Source of the DNA: DASXVU01 sp963732855
Lineage (GTDB): Archaea > Thermoplasmatota > Thermoplasmata > Methanomassiliicoccales > UBA472
Direction of reading: 5' to 3'
Length of the DNA stretch: 64,000 nucleotides
Assembly: GCA_963732855.1 (NCBI GenBank)
Contig: CAVTBB010000005.1
Span: 434,001 to 498,000 of the forward strand
Shown piece by piece: positions 57,222 through 64,000 of the stretch; position 1 is the stretch's first letter; every line of letters starts with the position of its first letter. The notes beneath the pieces are model-generated. The model was not told where the DNA came from. It was given only the letters and a program-made list of their open reading frames with translations, and did not search any database. Both the position numbers and the translations under genes were made by a program.

Positions 57222-58240
57222 ACAAGATGGGTGCACCCATACTTGCGTTTGAAGACAACGAGTATGACCGCACCCAGTAGATATACGGTATGGTACAATA
57301 CTAAAGGTGAGCCTAGGAAATTCCGGAACGGGATCTGGCGGCTCCGAGACTTCATCCATCACCTGCTGGGAGGCGGCCCTCCTGTCCGATGAGGAAGGGG
57401 TCAAGAAGGTGGCGGAGAGGATCCATTGCTGCCCAGATCGGTGTGGAACTGGATTGAAAGATGGAAGAAAGGCGGCTCTCCTGCCTTGCTGGATAATAGC
57501 CGAACACCAAAAGAGACCCATAACCTGAACGGGGGAAGGTCGACAGGATCATGGGATCCGAGAAAGCAGGTATATGGATGTTCAAAGATCGCATTTGACG
57601 TCCAATGCTCGTCTAGCACGTTCATAAATACCTCAAGATCCACGCCAAACCGATGCGGCACATCAGCAAACATCGCTTCCGTTCGTTCGAACGAAAGCAT
57701 TCTAACAGGCTCTGGCAGATGGATTATACCTGGGTCTGAACTGATTTCTGGGGGCCCCAGATTGTCGACGACCACTACCGATTCATCATCGGCGCCCAGG
57801 TCATGTGGCCTCCTGATGACCAGGAGACCATCCAGTTGCTGAAAGGCCGCATTTCGACGTTCGGTGTTCCGGAGCCGTTCCTTACGGACCATGGAACGCT
57901 ATTCTACTCAGACAAGGAGGCGAGAGTTCCTTCGATCGATTCTGCCAGGAATGGACTGTCCAGCACATCATGAAATCGATTGCGCACCTCAAACACAGGG
58001 TGAGGCCGAGCAGCGGCACAATATGATGAAGAGTTACTTCTGGCCGGCCCTGCCGAAGCTGGACCAGGCATCTCGCGACGAGATAAAGGAGGCGGTCCAT
58101 GACTAGGTAGACAGCCACAATTATGACAGCCCGCACGAGGCCCGGACTATCTATCGGATCGGCGAATGGGTCAAGAAAAAGAAATCCCACTTCATCCCGT
58201 ATTTGAGGTTCGTCTGCCCCAATGTAAAATCGGTGAGAGT
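57222..58240 (+). pseudogene. Decayed rve-type (DDE) transposase, IS481-like
   Basis: Pieces of one transposase lie in order in different frames. A helix-turn-helix part (SVWNWIERWKKGGSPALLDNS, about 57440-57500) is followed by QMDYTWV (first catalytic Asp, about 57715-57735), an in-frame TGA, then FLTDHGTLFYSDKEA (second Asp, about 57875-57917), and, after a frameshift, PQTQGEAEQRHN (catalytic Glu, about 57990-58025). At least one stop and two frameshifts disable it. The DDE spacing and the HTH fit the integrase-core group (IS481 or relatives). Terminal inverted repeats were not found. Confidence 0.75.
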
Positions 58241-58389
58241 GAATACGTGTTTTAAAAATAGCATGGAAATATTACCTCTTCGCGCTCTATTTTCTAGCCA
58301 GCAAATCAGGGTTTCGCTATCAATCTACGGTTTATTACACCAATGCCTATCACAATAAGTGGGGTAGAGTGTCGGACTCCCCCCTCGTT

Positions 58390-59163
58390 CTAAGGATACC
58401 ATGGCCTGGCCCTATTCCATTGGTCTTCGAACAGGTCGCCCGCCCATTTCATCGATTCTGGATCGTTACCGGCGAAGACTTGATAATCCATCTTACCATC
58501 CAACTTCGGTAACGAGAACCCCATTATCTTTTCGGTCATGATCAGGGTAGCGCAAACTCGGGGAATGCACCTCATCTCCCCGGAATCTACAGTAATCTGA
58601 TCCCCCTTTATGATCTTGAGGAGGCTGTCCTGAACCAAGGTCCTTACCTTTATACCGTCCTTCAATAAACGCTGCCTGATTATCTCGCCATGTTGCTCCA
58701 GACTCTGATCAGCCATCACGTCGATCCGCTTCTCGGCGTCTCTGAGGACCCCGGTGCCGGTGTTTATATTAGAGACCATCTCGGTGTAAAGGACGGCTTT
58801 CGAGAGCTCTCCGAACCTGGCGCGGAACTGTAGGGGGATGAGCGAAGTGTCATGGTCTAGGAAATACTCCCTGTGCTTGGATAGAAAGTCTATGGCGGTA
58901 GAGGATTCGAGAATGAGCCGGGAATATGAGGTGGAGCGGTATTTGCCTTCAGAGGTCTTCTCCAAGAACCCTGCATCCGTCAACCGCTGCAACTGCCTGA
59001 ACGCCTCGGTGGCGGAGATGTCCAACTTCTTTGCCACTTCGTTCAGCTTGAGATTCTGTATCTGAAGTTCCTCAATTATCCTTCGCCTGTCTGCGTTTGA
59101 CAATAGAAAATGAAGCTCAGAGATGCGGTCCTCGTCGGCGTTCGGCTTAACCAAATTCAACAC
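58390..59163 (-). CDS. Winged-helix transcriptional regulator with FilR1 (DUF1724) domain
   Basis: The 257-residue protein has an ArsR-like winged helix (about residues 15-80: LLSNADRRRIIEELQIQN, SATEAFRQLQRLTDAGFLEK) and a C-terminal FilR1 domain (about 120-255: GTGVLRDAEKRIDVMADQS, VRTLVQDSLLK, PRVCATLIMTEKIMGFSLPKLDG). FilR1-type proteins are methanogen regulators. The start is GTG 59163. It is divergent from the three-gene unit at 59250-60732 and is a natural candidate to control it. Confidence 0.87.
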   Translation of the reverse strand: MLNLVKPNADEDRISELHFLLSNADRRRIIEELQIQNLKLNEVAKKLDISATEAFRQLQRLTDAGFLEKTSEGKYRSTSYSRLILESSTAIDFLSKHREYFLDHDTSLIPLQFRARFGELSKAVLYTEMVSNINTGTGVLRDAEKRIDVMADQSLEQHGEIIRQRLLKDGIKVRTLVQDSLLKIIKGDQITVDSGEMRCIPRVCATLIMTEKIMGFSLPKLDGKMDYQVFAGNDPESMKWAGDLFEDQWNRARPWYP

Positions 59164-59249
59164 CTACACATTAATGCTAATGGTAACACATCCGAGTCAA
59201 ATAATTGTTATCAACCTTGGTTCGCACTTATCCGATTTGAGGTTCGAAA

Positions 59250-59522
59250 ATGACCCGAACAAGAAACGGAAAAGATGAACGGATGTTCTCCATCGAACTC
59301 AAATCGAAGGGGGATGTGAAGAACGTATCCTTGGATGGTGACGAAAAAGTCCTCATCGAAGGTTCAATTGGATCGTTCATAAGAGCTCGATTCCTTGAAG
59401 ACATCGTTCTGGAAGTGATCGGAAGCAATGGCGAGCTGAGATTAGATCTCTCGGCGAATGACCTTCATCTGAAGCCCCACAAGGCTGAAGGATCGGCGGA
59501 AGACCGGAGGGGTGGGAAATGA
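59250..59522 (+). CDS. Small hypothetical protein
   Basis: The 90-residue protein has no membrane segment; its predicted beta strands (MFSIELKSKGDVKNVSLDG, KVLIEGSIGSFIRARFLEDIVLEVIG) look like a small beta-sheet domain. No family is recognised. It overlaps the next gene by four bases, so the two are probably translated together. The regulator gene starts on the other strand 86 bases away. Confidence 0.6.
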   Translation: MTRTRNGKDERMFSIELKSKGDVKNVSLDGDEKVLIEGSIGSFIRARFLEDIVLEVIGSNGELRLDLSANDLHLKPHKAEGSAEDRRGGK

Positions 59523-60274
59523 AAACCCTTCAGTTCTTCGGAGGTATAAGCCGCATTACAGGGGAGGATGGACAACTTAGCTCTATGAATAGGGAAGCGA
59601 AAACCGCGGGCCTGTTCTATCTGATCTTCATCATTTTGTTGCCCGTCGCCACATCCATCCGCTCTCTACTGGTCGTGCCGGGGGATGCCGTCGCCACTGC
59701 TCAGAAGATTACGGCGAACGAGCTTCTGTTCCGCATCAGTTTTGTGACGGAGCTTGTTTCCGCCTTGTTCTTTGTCCTGGCAGCGTGGGCCCTATATGCG
59801 TTGTTGAAGTCGGTCAACAAGAACTTTGCTTTGCTTTTCCTGTTGCTGAACCTATGCGGGGTCGCGATTGAATGCACCAGCGTGCTGAATCTGTCCACGG
59901 CATTATCGCTGTTGAGCGGAGCCGATTACCTGAGCGTGTTCCAGGCCGGACAGCTACAGGCCCAGGCCCTATTGAATATCGATTTGTACAATAGCGGATT
60001 CAAGATGGCCCAGCTCTTCTTCGGTGCCTGGTTGCTTCCCCTCGGTTACCTGGTCTACCGATCGGGCTTCCTTCCACGGTGGTTAGGCATCCTGCTGATC
60101 ATCGACTTTTTCGGTGTCATGACATACTTCCTACAGTTCTTCTTGCTCCCCGGGTACGATGTCATATCCTACCCCGGTTTCGCGGCGGGCTTCATCGCCG
60201 AGGTGTCGCTGACATTGTGGCTCCTGGTCAAGGGAGTGAAGGATGATGGCAGGGCCTCGACCATGGGTGGCTGA
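59519..60274 (+). CDS. DUF4386 family membrane protein
   Basis: The 251-residue protein has about six hydrophobic helices (near residues 28-50, 70-95, 100-120, 160-182, 188-210 and 218-240) and the DUF4386 pattern: AGLFYLIFII, a FRISFVTELVSALFFVLAAWALY stretch, then FKMAQLFFGAWLLPLGYLVYRSGFLPRWLG in separate parts. The family is found in archaea and bacteria and its role is unknown. It sits between the small protein and a second membrane protein. Confidence 0.82.
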   Translation: MKTLQFFGGISRITGEDGQLSSMNREAKTAGLFYLIFIILLPVATSIRSLLVVPGDAVATAQKITANELLFRISFVTELVSALFFVLAAWALYALLKSVNKNFALLFLLLNLCGVAIECTSVLNLSTALSLLSGADYLSVFQAGQLQAQALLNIDLYNSGFKMAQLFFGAWLLPLGYLVYRSGFLPRWLGILLIIDFFGVMTYFLQFFLLPGYDVISYPGFAAGFIAEVSLTLWLLVKGVKDDGRASTMGG

Positions 60275-60279
60275 TCTCT

Positions 60280-60732
60280 ATGGAAACCCGAGCCAAATAT
60301 CTAAGCAAGCGAGATACGTCACCCGAGTTCAACAAGAAGCTGTACAAACTGACTATTGTGGGAGGAGCAGCATTCTGGGCGACTAACTTCGCAATTTCCC
60401 TGACTCCGATCGCCGCCGAGTATAGAGCGGCCCTTTCAATTTCTTATCTACCAATGCTTATTGAATCTTTGCTCGGCGGACTAATCATCGGATTCTTTAT
60501 CAGCTTTATCTTGCTTCGTTTTTTTGACAAGATACCAACAAAGGATCCGATCCAAAAATCCGTGATCCTCAGCTTCATCGCCCTATTCATTGTAACAATC
60601 CTGCTCCAAGGTTCGGCAAGTTTTCTCACGCCTAGTGACGCCTTGCGTTACTTCCTCATTGGCACATTGTTCAATGTCCTAAGGATTCTCGCTCTTGGAA
60701 TAGCCATTGGCTACCTGTACAAAAGACTGTAA
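60280..60732 (+). CDS. Four-helix membrane protein of unknown function
   Basis: The 150-residue protein has four hydrophobic segments (about residues 23-45, 55-80, 92-112 and 122-148) and a positively charged N-terminus. No family is recognised. It begins six bases after the DUF4386 gene and shares its transcription unit. Confidence 0.65.
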   Translation: METRAKYLSKRDTSPEFNKKLYKLTIVGGAAFWATNFAISLTPIAAEYRAALSISYLPMLIESLLGGLIIGFFISFILLRFFDKIPTKDPIQKSVILSFIALFIVTILLQGSASFLTPSDALRYFLIGTLFNVLRILALGIAIGYLYKRL

Positions 60733-61047
60733 TGATTGGCCTAATTTTAGTCTTTTTTTGACTATTGAGTATGCAAACCGGCGACCGCACCGCCATGGTG
60801 CGGATCTAAAAAAACTATTCATTGAGTGATACCGCAACCTCGCCATGATCGATGAAAAATGATTCAATCAAGCAACTGCTTGATTCTTTCAAGCTAAGAG
60901 GTCGCCTGATGAAACAAATTTGAATGGGATTGGGAAATTGCTAATTATGGACTTAAGTCGGTCATGCGTCTTCGCAATTCATCACATTCCAGAATGACTG
61001 GACCATAATAAGGCAGCCCTTCAGTTAACCGTGGGCTCGCCAACAAT
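60733..61047. other. Intergenic region with terminator-like hairpin
   Basis: About 315 bases. A perfect 9-bp inverted repeat AATCAAGCA/TGCTTGATT (60866-60885) and a 6-bp one around 60784-60802 could end the upstream unit; no gene is seen. Confidence 0.45.
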
Positions 61048-61057
61048 CTTTATATTC
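61048..61057 (+). promoter_or_regulatory. TATA box of the aIF2-beta gene
   Basis: The sequence ctttatattc lies 29-38 bases before ATG 61086, giving a very short leader. Confidence 0.6.
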
Positions 61058-61085
61058 AAGTTGGGGCTTGAGAGTGACGATACCA

Positions 61086-61718
61086 ATGGCTGATGACGAT
61101 TACTTATCACTCCTAGACCGGGCCAAAGGTCAGTTGCCCGAGACCATAGAAAAGCACGAACGTTTCACAGTGCCAGAACCCGACATCTTCCAGGAAGGGA
61201 AGACCACGGTCATCAAGAACTGGGGCGACATCGCTGATGCCCTTAGGAGAGAGCCAGAGCACCTTCTACAATACCTACTGCGCGAGCTGGGAACGCCGGG
61301 AACGATCGAAGGCAGAAGAGTGGTCTTCAAGGCCAGGCTCGCTCCGGCGCAGATTGCCGAGAGGATCACTGGCTACACCGATACCTTCGTACTCTGCTCG
61401 GAATGTGGCAGGCCAGATACGCATATAGTCAAGGAAGGAAGGATCCTTATCCTCGAGTGCGAGGCATGCGGTGCACACCGACCGGTGAACGTGAGGAAGC
61501 AGGCCAAGGCCCCGGAGAAGGAAGGGCTGAGGGAAGGCAACATCTACGAGTTCATGATCGAGGATGTCGGCAAGAAGGGAGACGGAGTGGCCAGGATGGA
61601 CAAGTACATCATCTACATCCCGGGCACGATCAAGGGAGCCAGGGTCAAGGCCAAGGTCACCAAGGTCTCCGGTAACGTAGGTTTCGCCAACGTTTCCCAG
61701 GAACCGATCACCAGGTGA
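61086..61718 (+). CDS. Translation initiation factor 2 beta with C-terminal TRAM domain
   Basis: aIF2-beta helps the aIF2 gamma subunit bring initiator tRNA to the ribosome. The 210-residue protein has the helical and alpha-beta core (about 20-100), a zinc ribbon with CSEC and CEAC (about 103-127), and a TRAM domain (about 152-208: GNIYEFMIEDVGKKGDGVARMDKYIIYIPG shortened to GKKGDGVARMDKY). A TRAM tail on aIF2-beta is known from several euryarchaeal lineages. ATG 61086 is used rather than the upstream GTG/ATG frame, as the promoter position requires. Confidence 0.93.
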   Translation: MADDDYLSLLDRAKGQLPETIEKHERFTVPEPDIFQEGKTTVIKNWGDIADALRREPEHLLQYLLRELGTPGTIEGRRVVFKARLAPAQIAERITGYTDTFVLCSECGRPDTHIVKEGRILILECEACGAHRPVNVRKQAKAPEKEGLREGNIYEFMIEDVGKKGDGVARMDKYIIYIPGTIKGARVKAKVTKVSGNVGFANVSQEPITR

Positions 61719-61795
61719 TCGTGCTAATACCCTTCAAACCACTTCCATTCTTATTCTGATAAGGATTTCAAACCATTCTGGTATTTCTGAAAAGC

Positions 61796-61803
61796 AAAAA
61801 AAA
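61796..61803 (-). terminator. T-run terminator after the HExxH gene
   Basis: Eight T on the minus strand, 18-25 bases after the stop at 61821, between convergent genes. Confidence 0.55.
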
Positions 61804-61820
61804 GGATGCGGCGCATCCCC

Positions 61821-62351
61821 TCAATTGATGTAATTGACGCTAGAACGATCGAAGCCCTTGACCAGCTCGATATCCATCGTCACCTCGTCGTCCATCTTCG
61901 GTTCGGCGTAGGTGAAGAACGGAAGCACCCTCGATATGTCCTCGGCGATGTAGGTGGTCTTGTGGTCCTTGCCGAACAGCGCCACGCTGATGGAATAGGC
62001 GCGCCTGCGGGTCTCCTCCTCGTCGAGTATCCCGATCGCGTGGATATACTCGTGCAGCAGGACGTGGAAGGCGTAGGACTTGTACATGTCCGGCTGGATC
62101 GCCATGATCCTCTTCAACACGCTCCTGTTCATTACGATGATGTTCGATGAGACCGGATATAGTCCGCCTACGAAGGACTTGTTATCGCCGCCCATCTCCG
62201 CCAGGCCGAGCATCAGCCCGGCACGGGATATCCCCATCTGAACGCGCACCGCTTCCTTGACCACTTCGAAAATGTCTGTGAGATCCTTGGCGCGCTCGAG
62301 GCGGGCTGGGAACACGGAATCAACGGACTGTGTCCGCACTAGTTCACTCAT
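61821..62351 (-). CDS. Putative zinc metalloprotease-like protein (HEYIH)
   Basis: The 176-residue protein contains HEYIH (about residues 101-105), an HExxH zinc motif, followed about 16 residues later by Glu-rich EEETRRRAY; a conserved downstream acidic or His ligand is not obvious. No signal peptide or membrane segment is visible, so it would act in the cytoplasm. The family is unnamed to me. The gene is divergent from the intramembrane protease and its start is 74 bases from that gene. Confidence 0.65.
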   Translation of the reverse strand: MSELVRTQSVDSVFPARLERAKDLTDIFEVVKEAVRVQMGISRAGLMLGLAEMGGDNKSFVGGLYPVSSNIIVMNRSVLKRIMAIQPDMYKSYAFHVLLHEYIHAIGILDEEETRRRAYSISVALFGKDHKTTYIAEDISRVLPFFTYAEPKMDDEVTMDIELVKGFDRSSVNYIN

Positions 62352-62424
62352 GGTTAACTACAATGCGGGGATGTCCTTATTAAAAACATTCCCTACAATA
62401 TCAAAGTCTACGAAGGAGTCACCT

Positions 62425-63399
62425 TTGTCTCAAAATGGTATTATAGGCGCGGAGCGCATCCTTCCGGACATGCGGAACCCCGCCCAGTACATTGTGATGT
62501 TCGCAATATTCATATTCATTCCTGTCGCCGCGATCTACTTCCTACCGCTACTTCTTAGTACCGGCGACTACCAGGCTTTCCAAGACCCTCAGAGCCCAGT
62601 GAACCCGCTCATCTACTTCGCGATGATCCTGGGCATGACGTTGCTGATGCTGGTCCTGATCAAGTACGCCAAGGAGAAGCTCATGCGCGCCATATTCTAC
62701 ACTGCTATGCTTCTCTCCATGTTCTCGATCTTACTGCCGATCTTCTACTACCTGATCAATAACGTGGACTTATCCTTGATCCTGGCAATTGCCAGCGCGG
62801 TCGGTCTGATGGCGTGGTTGATCCTCCGTCCGGAATGGTACGTCATCAACTCAGTGGCCATACTGATCGGGGTCGGGGCGACTGCCATACTAGGAATATC
62901 GTTGGGCATATTTCCGGCGTTGATCCTCCTAAGCATACTGGCAGTTTACGATGCCATCTCGGTCTACAAGACAAAGCACATGCTCTCCTTGGCCGAGGGC
63001 GTCACCAAGATGAGATTGCCGGTACTATTCTATGTCCCTAAGAAACTGGACTTCAAGGTCGAACAAATGGACAACATGGACCTGAAGGACCGGGGCAAGG
63101 ACCAGGACAGGGAGACGATGATAATGGGAGTTGGCGACGCGGTCATCCCTGGCATACTGATCGTTTCGGTCATGGCGTATTTGCCGCGGATGGCGATCAT
63201 CACTCAGATTGATCACGCAGACGTGTTCGTGACAGCTGGAACCCTCATCGGCGCATGCATCGGGTTCGCAGTCCTTATGAAATACGTGGCCACAGGTAGA
63301 CCACAGGCCGGCCTTCCACTCCTCAACGGCGGCGCCATTCTGGGATTCCTGATCTCTTACCTGTTGGTGTTCCAGGACTTGAATTTCGGGTTCTTATGA
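62425..63399 (+). CDS. Presenilin/signal peptide peptidase-type intramembrane aspartyl protease
   Basis: The 324-residue protein has about nine transmembrane helices. The two catalytic aspartates are present: YDAISVY (Asp about 176) and GVGD (Asp about 238), the GxGD signature, followed by GLPLLNGGA (about 296-304) in the place of the PAL motif. Such enzymes cleave membrane helices, for example leftover signal peptides. I start it at TTG 62425 because AAGGAG is six bases upstream; an ATG at 62470 is the alternative. The longer upstream frame is not supported. Confidence 0.88.
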   Translation: MSQNGIIGAERILPDMRNPAQYIVMFAIFIFIPVAAIYFLPLLLSTGDYQAFQDPQSPVNPLIYFAMILGMTLLMLVLIKYAKEKLMRAIFYTAMLLSMFSILLPIFYYLINNVDLSLILAIASAVGLMAWLILRPEWYVINSVAILIGVGATAILGISLGIFPALILLSILAVYDAISVYKTKHMLSLAEGVTKMRLPVLFYVPKKLDFKVEQMDNMDLKDRGKDQDRETMIMGVGDAVIPGILIVSVMAYLPRMAIITQIDHADVFVTAGTLIGACIGFAVLMKYVATGRPQAGLPLLNGGAILGFLISYLLVFQDLNFGFL

Positions 63400-63442
63400 A
63401 CAACATTAATGTAAAAGAGCCGAATATGCAAAAGGCGAGCTA

Positions 63443-64000
63443 ATGAGATTCCTGGTTCTTTCGGACGTGCACAGACGCGAAAAGGTGTTAAAATGGGCCA
63501 ACGAGCTCATTGACGAGATGGACCTAGACGGCTCGATAGTATTGGGAGATATAACTCACTTCGGACCGCCGGAATGGGCGGGTGAGTTCCTCGGAGGTCT
63601 CAAGGGCAAGACCTACGCGGTGCCCGGTAATTGCGATCCGCCTGGAACTTTGGCATATATTGAGTCCAAGGCGACATCACTGCATCTGAGGAAGGTCCGC
63701 CTGGGGGGTAACGTGCTCGGGGGAATGGGCGGATCGAACCCGACAATATTTGACACTCCAAATGAGATGTCCGAGGAGGAGATCATGACCTACCTCCGGC
63801 CGATTATGGAGAAGGACATCATCTTGGTCCTGCATTGCCCTGCCTTCGGCATATTGGACGTCCCTTTCTCAGGAAAACATGTTGGAAGTGTCTCGATTGC
63901 GCAACTCGTAAAGGAGTTCAAACCCAAGATCGTGTTGTCAGGGCATATCCATGAAGATCGGGGCATCGTCGAAAAAGATGGAGTGATCTTCATGAATCCA
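63443..64000 (+). CDS. Calcineurin-like metallophosphoesterase (YfcE/MJ0936 type), cut by window edge
   Basis: Starting at ATG 63443, 186 residues are visible and the frame continues past the right edge. All metal motifs are present: LSDVH (about residues 6-10), LGDITH, PGNCDPP, LHCPAFG and SGHIHEDRG. The small single-domain form is typical of archaeal phosphodiesterases such as MJ0936. It follows the intramembrane protease gene by 43 bases on the same strand. Substrate unknown. Confidence 0.9.
   Translation, partial: MRFLVLSDVHRREKVLKWANELIDEMDLDGSIVLGDITHFGPPEWAGEFLGGLKGKTYAVPGNCDPPGTLAYIESKATSLHLRKVRLGGNVLGGMGGSNPTIFDTPNEMSEEEIMTYLRPIMEKDIILVLHCPAFGILDVPFSGKHVGSVSIAQLVKEFKPKIVLSGHIHEDRGIVEKDGVIFMNP

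Noticed and set aside
55139..58240. Integrated element bounded by the tRNA-Ser 3' end
   Set aside because: No integrase gene and no repeat of the tRNA 3' end downstream were found.

Overview
The window is archaeal chromosome. It carries a PolD large subunit, the archaeal RNA polymerase subunit D with two 4Fe-4S motifs, aIF2-beta, aEF1A, aEF2, Pth2, archaeosine tRNA-ribosyltransferase, a Pcc1-like KEOPS subunit, and TATA boxes about 25-30 bases before many start codons. The 16S and 23S rRNA genes lie about 33 kb apart with protein genes between them. That layout, the 16S sequence as read by eye, a NifB-NifX protein and a FilR1-type regulator point to class Thermoplasmata, most likely a Methanomassiliicoccales-like methanogen. 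This placement is an inference; no methanogenesis genes and no 5S rRNA were found here.

Layout. 1-2.4 kb: minus-strand permease (cut by the edge), Lrp/AsnC regulator, membrane protein, Nudix protein. 2.47-7.04 kb: NOG1-type GTPase and DP2. 7.08-9.94 kb: rps13-rps4-rps11-rpoD with a structured leader. 10-15.7 kb: alaS, then nifB coupled to an acetolactate-synthase-like gene. 15.8-20 kb: a UPF0216 protein, two imperfect tandem repeats, and 23S rRNA with its processing stem and two promoters. 20-26.8 kb: sucCD, an MBL hydrolase, Sua5/TsaC, map, tRNA-Leu, NfeD-stomatin pair and a CxxC-x17-CxxC protein. 27.5-35.4 kb: tRNA-Ala, ilvD, MscS channel and the str operon (rps12-rps7-fusA-tuf-rps10). 35.6-41 kb: a membrane protein, UPF0215, pth2, a zinc-ribbon protein, tgtA, Pcc1-like, a frameshifted nitroreductase, a VOC protein and tRNA-Gln. 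41.2-48.9 kb: a tightly overlapping glutamate-synthase-like operon. 48.9-51.2 kb: an AT-richer stretch with an exported phosphoesterase. 51.2-55.2 kb: pyrG, 16S rRNA and tRNA-Ser. 55.2-58.3 kb: sparse accessory DNA with an ICMT-like methyltransferase and a decayed transposase. 58.4-60.7 kb: a FilR1 regulator divergent from three small genes, two of them membrane proteins. 61-64 kb: aIF2-beta, a HExxH protein, a GxGD intramembrane protease and a phosphoesterase cut by the right edge.

Functionally most of the window is housekeeping: translation, tRNA modification, DNA replication, nucleotide and amino-acid synthesis. The most interesting signals are the matched promoter-plus-hairpin elements of the two unlinked rRNA genes, the r-protein leader whose hairpins are mutually exclusive, the duplicated approximately 110-nt element behind the 23S gene, and the four-subunit flavin/Fe-S glutamate-synthase-like operon.
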